Shown here in pieces: positions 1 to 8,545 of a DNA stretch of 25,500 nucleotides. The notes below the pieces were generated by a model. The model saw only the letters and a list, made by a program, of their open reading frames with translations, had not been told where the DNA came from and did not search any database. Every line of letters starts with the position of its first letter. Positions within the stretch are counted from its first letter, which is position 1. Position numbers and translations under genes: made by a program. This stretch comes from Psilocybe azurescens (Eukaryota; Basidiomycota; Agaricomycetes; Agaricales; Agrocybaceae), in assembly GCA_023853785.1 (NCBI GenBank), contig JAJIRX010001006.1:1-25500 (forward strand). The letters run 5' to 3'.

Positions 1-279
1 CGGTCTTCGGCGATAAGGAGTAAGGCATAAGCGTCCTTTTCCTGTAACGACCGAGATCAAGGAACCTGTTGCGCAAAAGTTTGCTATCTTCTGTGAATCT
101 TGGATTGTAAAACATGCGCATCAAAGAGCGATACGAAAGGGAGGAATAAATAAACGAGGTCGGATTAAGGAGATAAAATACTTATTACATCACTCAAGTA
201 CATGCACGCCTCTGTCACAAGAGTAAAATGTCGCTGAGATGGGCTAAAGGTATAAAGTTAAGGTATTTGAATCCTTCTG
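1..279. other. left-edge stretch without a recognised gene
   Basis: I recognise no coding region here. It is probably 3' flank of the leftward bL17 gene. The short plus-strand ORF at 228-422 overlaps the antisense of the possible bL17 tail and matches no family I know. Confidence 0.4.
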
Positions 280-531
280 TCAAATTCTCCATGCTATATA
301 CAGGAGCTTTTTTCGTCTCGACGGTGTTGCACCCTGCGCAAGAGCACCGCGTGCCACGACAAGCGCGGGTCGCTCTTCGCCAATTCGTTTGTAGCCGGCA
401 CGACGGCGAGGCGCAGGAGTAAGCGAATTTTTCCTTCAAATCGTCGTGGACGGATTTATACGCCAGAGGAGTAGCAAGCAATTCATCCTGTGATTTCGCA
501 TGAACAACCGATGCAACTTTCAGAACCAAAT
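280..531 (-). other. possible frameshifted C-terminal extension of mitochondrial bL17
   Basis: Directly after the bL17 stop at 532-534, the neighbouring minus-strand frame stays open without a stop and reads plausible protein (DELLATPLAYKSVHDDLKEK). A third frame then continues it (PAPRRRAGYKRIGEERPAL) to a stop near 280-282. Two further one-base losses would join these pieces to the bL17 frame, like the losses seen in neighbouring genes. Fungal mitochondrial bL17 proteins often run past the bacterial core, so this may be a real extension. It may equally be fortuitous 3' UTR. Confidence 0.3.
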
Positions 532-1275
532 TTACCGCATAAGTTGATGCTTTTTGCTCAGGGCAGTAATTGCATCAGCACCTCTGTACCGGAGAATCTT
601 CTGGACGTTCCACCGCGTCTTTGATCGCAATACACCCTTCTCTTTGACATCCATCTTTCGTTCTAATCGCAGAACCTGCAGAGCTTTATCGCCTCCGTCG
701 TTCAAGATTTGTTCGGGGCGAGCAGTCCGCAGTTTGTCCTTTAGCAGTTCCCATCCGATAGCTCTCGAAGTCATTTCCCATCTCAAGTCCCGTGGATTGT
801 CGACAAGTTCGAGAATGGCATGCGGGGCATTGTCACCTTGTCGGTTACCGAACTTGTGTATGCGCGTATATCCTCCAGGGCGTTCCGCGTATCGTTGAGC
901 AAACGCAGAGAATAATTTTGACAATGCTGTGGGTTTCAGCAGGGCAGAAGCGCGTTCGCGCGCGCCATTGTCCCCTTTTGCCCATGGTAATGATCTGGAG
1001 AAGTTGTGAGAACCGAACGACGACGACAGTTTTGACGACGAAGAATAGAATTAATAATAACCTTTTCAGCCAGTCTGGCTGTATCTCGTGCTTTGGGTAA
1101 AGTGGTTTTGATCTGTTCATGTTCAAATAATGAAGTGACTAGATTTCTATGATAGTGTTTGTTAGAAGAGAGTATGTATACCAACGTCGTACGAAGGTGC
1201 ATTGGCTAACCGTAACATAAGCATTCTATGTGATGAAGTTCTTGAAAACTTTCGGAAGGCGATTCCATGCTTCAT
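532..1275 (-). CDS. mrpl17: mitochondrial large-subunit ribosomal protein bL17m
   Basis: Structural protein of the mitochondrial large ribosomal subunit (bacterial L17, yeast Mrpl8). I read three exons: 1275-1211, 1146-1062 and 994-532, with introns of 64 and 67 nt. Exon 1 starts [22 protein letters not shown], close to the bacterial start, and joins to [21 protein letters not shown], the strongly conserved L17 block. Exon 3 holds [20 protein letters not shown] and [12 protein letters not shown]. About 204 residues to the stop at 532. The frame is broken near 972-979, at AAAAGGGG on the coding strand, where the family motif G-K-R/K-G-D should be read. A net loss of two bases in that A/G run explains it. 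No separate presequence is visible. The protein may continue in another frame below 532. Confidence 0.9.
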
Positions 1276-1518
1276 GATGACACGTCGCGAGAATTAGCAA
1301 GGTAGGACGGACGGAGGTACTGTGTTGGCGTCAAAAAATATTGACTTATGTAAGCACATATGCCAGTGAAGTCAAGTTTTCAACAACCGTCAACATTCTT
1401 ATTACTCTCCCAACATCATGGTCCATACACTCATCAATCCGAGGAAGAAACGTTATGTGTTTATTCGAAATGCTAGTAACACGTTCGAAAGAGAGTGGCT
1501 CAAACGAAAAGTCTATAT

Positions 1519-2806
1519 TCAGCTACCCTGCGAACTGGCCTCGCTGTACACCCTGAAAAGACTAGACAGGTCCACCTGAAAGATGTGACCTGAATCAGGG
1601 TAATTTTGTTGGAGACTTGCGTCTCCTCCTATCGCCCCGCAGTGGGCAGTAGTGACGAACATGATATCGTTCTTGGGCCCTGATAAATTTTGCGGTCAGA
1701 GAGAGGGGCATGGCGAAGGTGTAGACACCGGTTTACGCACCCCCAAAGAAGTGATATTCAAGGCAGTGGGGAACAGGAGCTGGAAGTCAATGCTACCTTC
1801 CTTGTCGAAACGTACAATACGGGACCCTCCCCTTCGAATTCGGTGTGAGTTACTACATTAATGAAGAGCTGCCCAGCATACCGTGCACTCCAGACGCCTC
1901 CAGCATCGTCAACGCACAAGCCATCACAGTACGTTTTTTCGGCAAATCCCTTTTCTATGGCATCCACAAAGACTCGCTTATTGCTTAGTTCTCCTTCGTT
2001 GTAGTCATAGGCATAGATTTTGTTGACCAATGAGTCGGTGAAATAACTGATGAGATAAACATTATTCTTCTCAAGGACCAATGAAGAAAACAAGCGCTCA
2101 CAAAGTCTTCTCATCGGCGCTCCAGCCTAGACCGTTGGAATCCTATGACAAAAATGACATCAGAAATGCTAAAACAAGCTTCAGAAGCAAACGTGCCGTA
2201 AATGGACCTTCATCTACTATTTTGCAAGAGCTTGTCGCAGGATCATATTTGTAAAGCTGCCCCGGAATACCTTCCTCTTTGTTATAAAGGGTCCCAGCAA
2301 AGCGACCTTTGCTGTCGCAACCGCCGTCGTTAAAGCGCGTGAAAGGCGTATATTCGGAAGATAGAGGTTTGTAGAGGTAAGAAATTTTTGAATCTCCTTT
2401 CAATAAAGCGAAGCCCTGAGCTGCAGCACAGGCCAGCTAGTTGAAAGCAAGTTGTTAAATTTAACAAGACCTAACGTATCACGTACTCCTGCGGCATCGC
2501 GTCGTAAAGCCAAGCAGCATACCGCTTCGTCGTATTCTTCAAAGGATGTCTCACAATTCAGTATGTTAACGTGAAAGACCTGGCATCACAGATGATGAGA
2601 GGCGATCACAGAATGACCGTGAAGAGGAGTTGTCACCTTCTTTTCCGAAATATCGACAAAATGCAAAAGCGACGTTGATGGATCGTACACGGGACCTATT
2701 AACTATGAGTTAATACATAGCAATGCAGGTCCAGTGCACCCTCTCCTAAGATACAGCCGACTTTGAGCCAGGGACGCTCAACAATGATTTCTCGTTTGCC
2801 TGACAT
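1519..2806 (-). CDS. SMP-30/gluconolactonase/regucalcin-like protein
   Basis: Six-bladed beta-propeller of the SMP-30/gluconolactonase/LRE family; members are metal-dependent lactonases, but the substrate here cannot be told. I read eight exons: 2806-2740, 2695-2637, 2579-2487, 2436-2197, 2142-2102, 2046-1882, 1831-1741 and 1679-1519, giving about 304 residues. Family landmarks in order: start MSGKREIIVERPWLKVG, GEGPVYDPSTSLLHFVDI with the first metal-ligand Glu, FNDGGCDSKGRF, SNGLGWSADEKTFYFTDS with ligand Asn, CDGLCVDDAGGVWSARGGS with ligand Asp, and TTAHCGAIGGDAS near the C-terminus. Two T-runs appear one base short (about 1745-1747, and about 1533-1536, where the family-like ending FQGVQRGQFAG then stops at 1523). 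The intron 2196-2143 has a GC donor. There is no signal peptide, so it is probably cytosolic. Confidence 0.9.
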
Positions 2807-3200
2807 GGTTAGTAGGGGCTGGGGGTGCCTCTGTGCCCAATAAGTGGGATTCAGACTACTGGTGCATTGATCTTCTTATAGGCTGACGAGGCCACTAGAG
2901 AAGACCCACTGTCTCGTTATATGACCGAGATGGTCGTTCCTGCATCGGAAGTCACCGGACTATGAGGTCGAAAGCAGAGGACTCATGCGACCGCCAAAGC
3001 AGATGATTCGACGGAACACTGTCGAGAGCTTCCAAATTGAAAAGAAAAGCAAAAGGTAACATCTCTATTGATCATACCGTGTCACATCGATCATCTCTCA
3101 AGTCAAGACACTCGAGAATAGCTATTAGAGAGAATCGGGATTGGTGGAAGCAATGTACAGTACGGGTTATTCCGAGCCGTAAGCTATTCTTCTCCAACTT
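2807..3200. other. intergenic region upstream of the SMP-30 gene
   Basis: This lies between the leftward SMP-30 start and the end of the acyl carrier protein gene. It should hold the SMP-30 promoter and the ACP 3' UTR. No ORF, RNA gene or repeat is recognisable. Confidence 0.5.
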
Positions 3201-3798
3201 TTAGTGGGCTGCAACGCGGAAAAGACAGGCGGTTAGCCAAAAGAGAAAACGGTCAATCAGAAGAGGGCTCATACCTTCAGGAGATTTTGCGATATAGTCA
3301 ATGGCTAGGAGTGGGTTAATTGGGAATTGCCGTGAAGTCCACAACGTGTAATAACACGTACCTTGTTGGACCGTTGTAATTTCGTCTGCCTCAGCATCAG
3401 GGATCTCGATTGAGAACTCCTGAAGGTTCTAGTGGTTAACGTGTTGCGTTTGAAGCGAGAAACACGTCCGCACCTCTTCAACTGCCATCATCACTTCGAC
3501 TGCATCCAAACTGTCGAGTCCCAGGTCTTTACTGAAGGAGGCGCTGGTGGTCAGCTGAGCGCGCCCCAGGAGTTCAGTAACAGCATTAATGACATTGAAG
3601 GAAGATACACACCTTTGCTGGGTTAATCTTCTCGTAGCCCTTCAATGTTTCAAGGATACGGGATGTGATGACGTCCTTGGACAATGGTCCACCTGCAGAG
3701 TACATGGCGCGAGGAATCCATCTTGTTTGAAGAGTTGGGGTTGTTCGGGCAATGCATGAGATAGCAGCAGCTCTTGGGATAAGACGAGCGAGAGACAT
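3201..3798 (-). CDS. ACP1: mitochondrial acyl carrier protein
   Basis: Acyl carrier of mitochondrial type II fatty acid synthesis (the octanoate/lipoate route); in other eukaryotes it also binds LYR proteins in complex I and Fe-S assembly. I read five exons: 3798-3613, 3554-3474, 3419-3362, 3304-3275 and 3208-3201, giving 120 residues with no frame break. Residues 1 to about 34 are rich in Arg, Ala and Ser and lack acidic residues, as expected of a matrix presequence. The carrier domain has LGLDSLDAVEVMMAVEEEF; Ser77 of DSL is the predicted phosphopantetheine site. IPDAEADEITTVQQA and IDYIAKSPEAH follow. The last coding exon is only 8 nt and supplies AH plus the stop. The gene diverges from ribosomal protein L16 across 569 bp. 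Confidence 0.95.
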
Positions 3799-4367
3799 TA
3801 TGTATATAATTTACTCAAGAGTCAAGGTTGAGTTGCAACTCAAAAACGACTCGGTCAAGCCGTGACCAATTGCTAGGTCAACCCGGCGTTGTCCGAATAT
3901 TCGGCATATATAAATAAAACTAAGTATATCTGATATCATATGTATAAAAAACTATAAATAGACATAATTTGTCGCGGAGTACAGAAATTGACAGTAAAAT
4001 GCATTACAATCTTCAACGTAAATCTCAACACAATAGAACAGTATGAAAAGTAAATCAAGGTATTTATACAATTTTATGAGTCCAAGCGAAGTGAAAATAT
4101 GTCTTTGAAGATGAGTAGAAAAGAGTTGGAAAGTGAGATCCGGAAATTGAAATGAACTATGCAGTATACAGATAAGAGTTTGAGATCTGTTAAGCCACAT
4201 TGGTTTCCCAAGTCGGCGTAAACGTTCAACTCCTCAAGGTACGAGACGTCTAGCTCACTTCATTATCCAGTACTAAATTATACCCTCTTTGAACCCCACA
4301 GGTCCGTACGGAACCTGTATACCGAGATTCTCCAAAAACTAATCGTTTCGGCGCGTAGATCACGACA
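3799..4367. promoter_or_regulatory. divergent promoter region between ACP1 and RPL16
   Basis: A 569-bp non-coding stretch separates two divergent starts and must carry both promoters. It is AT-rich in the middle (about 3895-4200), with TATA-like strings such as TATATAAATAAAA near 3905-3918, about 110 bp upstream of the ACP start. The half nearer RPL16 is less AT-rich. Minus-strand ORF 3952-4200 is low-complexity and resembles no protein I know, so I treat it as chance. Confidence 0.5.
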
Positions 4368-5145
4368 ATGGCCACCTTTTCGTCGACACCCATCGTTATT
4401 GATGGCAAGGGTCACCTCCTTGGTCGATTGGCTTCAATCATCTCCAAGCAAGATTCTCTCTGGACAGAAAATTGTGGTGGTGAGGTGTGAGGAAATTAAC
4501 ATTTCCGGTAGCTTCTTCCGAAACAAGGTATGTTGACTGTTTTGTGCAATATAGATATATACAGCTGAACTTGAGATGTGCAGCTCCGCTACCACAATTT
4601 CCTCCACAAACGCCACATTGTGAACCCCAAAAAGTCTGGTCCCTTCCATCACCGTGCCCCTCCAAGATCCTCTACCGTGCCATCCGGGGTATGACCCCAC
4701 ACAAGAGCGCCCGTGGTGCTGCTGCCCTCGAGCGCCTCAAGCTCTTCGAAGGTGTTCCCCACCATACGATAAGAAGAAGCGAATGGTGGTCCCTGAAGCT
4801 CTGCGAGTGTTGAGGTTGAAGCCGGGACGCAAGTACTGCACTGTCAAGGTATGTCATCAACAACAGTAGTATAGCGCATGGGATGGTTTTATTTATACGG
4901 ACACCAGCGTCTCTCGCACGAGGTTGGCTGGGGATATAAGGATGTTGTTGATCGTCTTGAGGAAAAGAGAAAGATCAAGGCCCAGGCATTCCACGAGCGC
5001 AAGGTATGTTACATTTTGTACAGATGCAATAATATCAGACTTTGTGCTCACGAACGACCACCAAGCTGACCGCTGTCAAATTGCGCCAAAGGCTGTCGCA
5101 GACTCTGCATCATCGTTCGAACAGCTCACCCAACTGGGATACTAG
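4368..5145 (+). CDS. RPL16: 60S ribosomal protein L16 (uL13, animal L13a)
   Basis: Component of the cytosolic 60S subunit. I read four exons: 4368-4527, 4584-4848, 4908-5003 and 5066-5145, all with GT..AG introns of 56-62 nt. The start [21 protein letters not shown] is the family N-terminus. Later landmarks are [93 protein letters not shown] and the ending EQLTQLGY. The raw frame is broken four times: an extra base in CAAG near 4449-4452, a C lost from 4657-4660, a C lost from 4757-4760 and an A lost from 5088-5090. Undoing these gives exactly 603 nt, or 200 residues, the normal family length. Sequence conservation between the breaks is complete, so this is a live gene with sequencing errors. 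Confidence 0.97.
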
Positions 5146-5485
5146 AGTAGTCACTTGCTAATTCGAGAGTCTTTGTCGGCGTCCTTTTCGCATTATGCAT
5201 ACTATGTACTACACTAGCCGGGGCATGACCTGTGGCTGATGATATGACACATGCAATCCATCACACATGAAGTTGAAAGGCCATATATAAGAGAAATGAA
5301 ATAATACAATAATGTAATGTCATGAGTCAGAGAGTAAAAGAGCGCTGACCGAGAAGAGTGACTCGGGCAATTCCGAAGGAAGAAAAAGAGATTTCGGGAG
5401 GAATATTTGGATTTTATTCTTTTACTCTTACCAGCCGATTTCTCGTTTTCTCCTCCTCCTTTCTCCTCCTTCCTCCCACTCCATC
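5146..5485. other. intergenic region between RPL16 and the KH gene
   Basis: This holds the RPL16 3' UTR and the promoter and 5' UTR of the KH-domain gene. The last 60 bases or so before the ATG at 5486 form a strongly pyrimidine-rich tract (repeated CTCCT), common just upstream of highly expressed fungal genes. No other feature is seen. Confidence 0.5.
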
Positions 5486-6627
5486 ATGCCCTCCGACTCC
5501 TCCAGACACGAAAATGGTATCTGTTTCTTTTTTCAATCAATTATTTATCATATCACTTATTTTCCGATATTCCGCAGCCTCTCCAGCCCAGTCCCGATCT
5601 CCTTCGCCCTCTCCTCACGACACTCTCACTCTCCGCGCCCTCGTCAGCACAAAGGACGCCGGCGTCATCATTGGAAAGGCCGGAAAAAATGTTGCTGATT
5701 TGAGAGATCAGACTGGCGTCAAGGCTGGCGTCAGCAAAGTCATCCCCGGCGTCCATGAACGTGTTCTCACAGTTACTGGCTCTGTCGAGGCTGTCTCCAA
5801 GGTTCGTTCTTTTAACCCCGTGTTTTTTAATCTGTTATTTATTGTGGATTTTCTCTGCAGGCATACAATCTCATTATCTCCCAGCTCGTATCCTCTACCC
5901 CTTCTTCTCCCGTTACGACTTCGTCCCCTTCTCTCCATACCTCTATCCGCCTCTTGATCTCGCACAACTTGATGGGCACCATCATCGGTCGCAATGGTCT
6001 CAAAATAAAAGCCATCCAGGATGGTTCCGGTGCTCGCATGGTCGCCTCGAAGGAGATGCTCCCTCAGTCCACTGAGCGCATCGTCGAAGTCCAGGGTTCT
6101 CCCGAGGCTATTGGACGGGCGGTGGAGGAGATCGGTAAATGTTTGTTGGAGGACTGGGAACGTGGTCTTGGAACAGTTCTCTTCCACCCTGGACCTAGCG
6201 ACGAGCGCAGCGGCAATCGTCGTGGGCACAGCTATTCCTCTTCTTACACAAGTTCTCGCCGTGGCAATGGCGATGGCCGCGCGAATGGCGATGGCCGCGG
6301 GACTCATCACCTAAAAACGCTCATTCTCCTGTCTCGAGTCCGCCATCCGCGAATCTGCGCACTCAAAATATCTCCATTCCATCTGACATGGTTGGTTGCA
6401 TCATCGGACGGAGTGGAACTAAAATCACCGAAATACGCCGTTTGTCCGGTTCCAAGATCTCCATTGCGAAGGCTCCCCATGATGAGACTGGCGAAAGGAT
6501 GTTCACCATCGTAGGCACTCCTGAAGCCAACGAAAAGGCCTTGTTCTTGCTCTATAACCAGTTGGAAAGCGAGAAGGAGAGGAGAGTTGGAAGGGAAGCT
6601 CAGCAACAAGCCGAGATCCAGGATTGA
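5486..6627 (+). CDS. three-KH-domain RNA-binding protein (PCBP/Hek2 type)
   Basis: Poly(C)-binding-protein-like factor, expected to bind single-stranded pyrimidine-rich RNA and act in mRNA stability, localisation or translation. I read three exons: 5486-5516, 5578-5801 and 5861-6627. The start ATG at 5486 (MPSDSSRHEN) is preferred because splicing at 5517 then joins in frame to ASPAQSRSPSPSPHD. KH1 has VIIGKAGKNVADLRDQTGVK, KH2 has TIIGRNGLKIKAIQDGSGAR and KH3 has CIIGRSGTKITEIRRLSGSK, each with an intact GxxG loop. A Gly/Arg/Ser-rich linker (RRGNGDGRANGDGRG) lies between KH2 and KH3. A single G missing from the run at 6299-6301 breaks the frame in that linker. Restoring it gives 1,023 nt, or 340 residues. 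This domain layout matches yeast Pbp2/Hek2, but orthology is not certain. Confidence 0.95.
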
Positions 6628-7176
6628 TTCCAACAAGGTGGTTGAGATAGCCAAAGGCTCCAACATCCTTCATGTCTCTGGATGACTCGCGGCAGGATGA
6701 ATTGGTGAGATCGGGTAGACCTCGAGAATCTCGACCATTGGCATTCTCGTTTTCCACTTTATCGCAAATTTTCTTCAATCTTTTGACTGCTCTTTCCTGA
6801 ATCTCCTTCCTCGTCCTTCCAGTCCACCACTTCTTGATCCATATTTACCGTCCGCCAAAACTATCGAACGTTTATGCTGTACCGCTTCCGATTATGCGCG
6901 TTTTCGCTTCGATAATGCTTTCCTTTCTCCTCCCTCTCCATTGTCCTTACTACGTGCTCGTTGACTCCATTTATGATATTGCTTTCGTCGTGTACTTGCT
7001 ACGTATATCATAGATTAGTCGCCCAAAATGCCATGAAATGACCCCTGCCAATCTGAGATCTCATTAGTTAAATTATCTATGTTCCTCGCTGTGACGCGCC
7101 AATCTCAAAAGATCATGTGATGGCTTCAGCAGGCATCGTTTCAATTTGAAATTGAAATGATATTGAAAAAGCGATC
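6628..7176. other. intergenic region between the KH and NUFIP1-like genes
   Basis: This contains the 3' UTR of the KH gene and the promoter of the NUFIP1-like gene. The segment about 6780-6960 is pyrimidine-rich but codes for nothing I recognise. A TCATGTGA octamer lies at 7113-7120, 57 bp before the next start codon. Confidence 0.5.
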
Positions 7177-8518
7177 ATGTCTTCCTTACCACCTCCTCAT
7201 CCTTCTCTCCCTCTTCCACCACAGCCTGCCGCTTCATCCTCAACTCATTTCCCCAGAATACACACCCTGCCATCTCTTACCCATCATACTATAACTCACA
7301 CTATGTCCAGGCCTATTCACAGCTTGAACCGGCTGCTGTTGCTCATTCAAACGAATACATAGCCCAAACCCAAAATGTGAACTATGCTATGCAGTGCAAT
7401 CCCTCAGGGGTAGTAAATAGTTTTGCACCTCGTCCAATTTGGTACGAGTCAGGTAACAACCGCTGCACCCATCCTGGCTGTACTTTCACTGGGTCTGCCA
7501 AAACGGTGCAAGTTCATATGATGGATCGCCATCTCATATACCCTCCTGGGTGGGACAAGCAGAAGAAGTCCGAATGGGACGCTGATCCAAGTTTGAAAGG
7601 GTGCGCCTGTATTCACCTTTTCCTTGATGACTATATATAAATAAGATTTTACCTTCAGAAAACCCATACCTATCCAAGGAACAAATGTGGTTTTGGACTC
7701 CCCGAGGTGTTGGAGGCTTGGATAGCAGAGCGTAAAAGACGTTTTCCTACCTCCAGCCGCGTGGAAGACAAAAAGCGCAAACTTCAGGAAGCAGTAGCTC
7801 GCGGCCAGCTCGACATTGTAGACAACGGCCGGGGTTATAAACGTCCGAAAGTCGAAAGTTCTGATCCTTACGGTCGCGACGAAACGAGGCGCGATAAACG
7901 CCCCAATAATCATCAGAAAAGTCGTGCCAAACAAGAGGACGGACAAAATAGAACGCAGGATTCTGGATGGCCTAGAAGGACTCAGAATGATGCTCGCGTT
8001 CCAGAGACCAAAAAGTGATCGCTTTACAAACTGTTTCTTCGAATTCTGGGTCTGGGTTTGATGACGAAGACCAAGATGGAGATGGAGGAGCACCTAAAGC
8101 AGTCTCCTCAAAATCGCACCCCCGATGGCTTTTTCGATTGATCAAAATGTTCAGGCGCCCGTCAAAGAGAGTTTCAGTACATCTTCAGCTTCGACAAAGG
8201 TGCTAATGCCAAGCGAGTTGTATTGCAACCAAAGTTACTGCCCAAGAATCCATTTGGTTCACGTCCCACCCTTCTACGCAATGTAAGTAAACTCTTGCGC
8301 CTTTCTGTATTCATGTTTACATTTCACAGTTACTTCTACCTGAGATAAAGGTTACCGTCTCTAATCTGTCTCAGGCTATTCGATTCATCGTGGACAATGA
8401 TTTTCTCCGTAATGTGGAACTGAAACCTGGACAAGCTGACGACAATAATAAAATACAAGTTGTTGGATTAGATCAGAATGTGCAAGAGAGTACGAGCGGT
8501 CCCATTAGGTCCCATTAG
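7177..8518 (+). CDS. NUFIP1-like zinc-finger protein (box C/D snoRNP assembly)
   Basis: NUFIP1/Rsa1-type assembly factor, expected to bridge snoRNP proteins with the R2TP/Hsp90 machinery in the nucleus. I read exons 7177-7600, 7659-8282 and 8330-8518. The N-terminus is Pro/Ser-rich, then Tyr/Gln/Asn-rich (YYNSHYVQAYSQLEP). A C2H2-type finger follows (CTHPGCTFTGSAKTVQVHMM, then DRH). The NUFIP1 signature spans the first splice junction, GKPIPIQGTNVVLDSPEVLE then AWIAERKRRFPT, and is followed by a charged coiled coil. The C-terminus has PTLLRNLLLPEIKVTVSNLS and AIRFIVDNDFLRN, resembling the family's terminal helix. One C appears lost at 7251-7254 and another at 7700-7703, and at least one more break must lie near 8000-8050, so the exact protein is uncertain. 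The stop is 27 bp from the end of the convergent protease gene. Confidence 0.88.
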
Positions 8519-8545
8519 TTAGTTGGCAATATAAGCTATCCACGA

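Noticed and set aside
3952..4200. A minus-strand ORF rich in Leu/Phe/Tyr in the ACP/RPL16 promoter
   Set aside because: It is a product of AT-rich sequence; it lacks homology and sits in a divergent promoter.
4528..5065. snoRNAs hosted in RPL16 introns
   Set aside because: The introns are only 56-62 nt and show no box C/D or H/ACA layout with room for guide sequences.
4368..5145. RPL16 as a pseudogene, or a case of programmed frameshifting
   Set aside because: Four breaks at simple short runs, full amino-acid conservation between them and intact splice sites fit assembly error better. No slippery site or downstream structure is seen, and frameshift programming is not known in uL13.
5358..5957. 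A 199-codon plus-strand ORF that reads through the KH gene's first two introns (starting with or including MVSVSFFNQLFIISLIF)
   Set aside because: The hydrophobic start and end of this ORF are intron sequence with clear GT..AG signals; splicing from the upstream ATG at 5486 gives a continuous three-KH protein.
5708..6310. A 200-codon minus-strand ORF opposite the KH gene
   Set aside because: It is the antisense of conserved KH1/KH2 coding sequence and has a composition typical of antisense shadows, with no recognisable domain.
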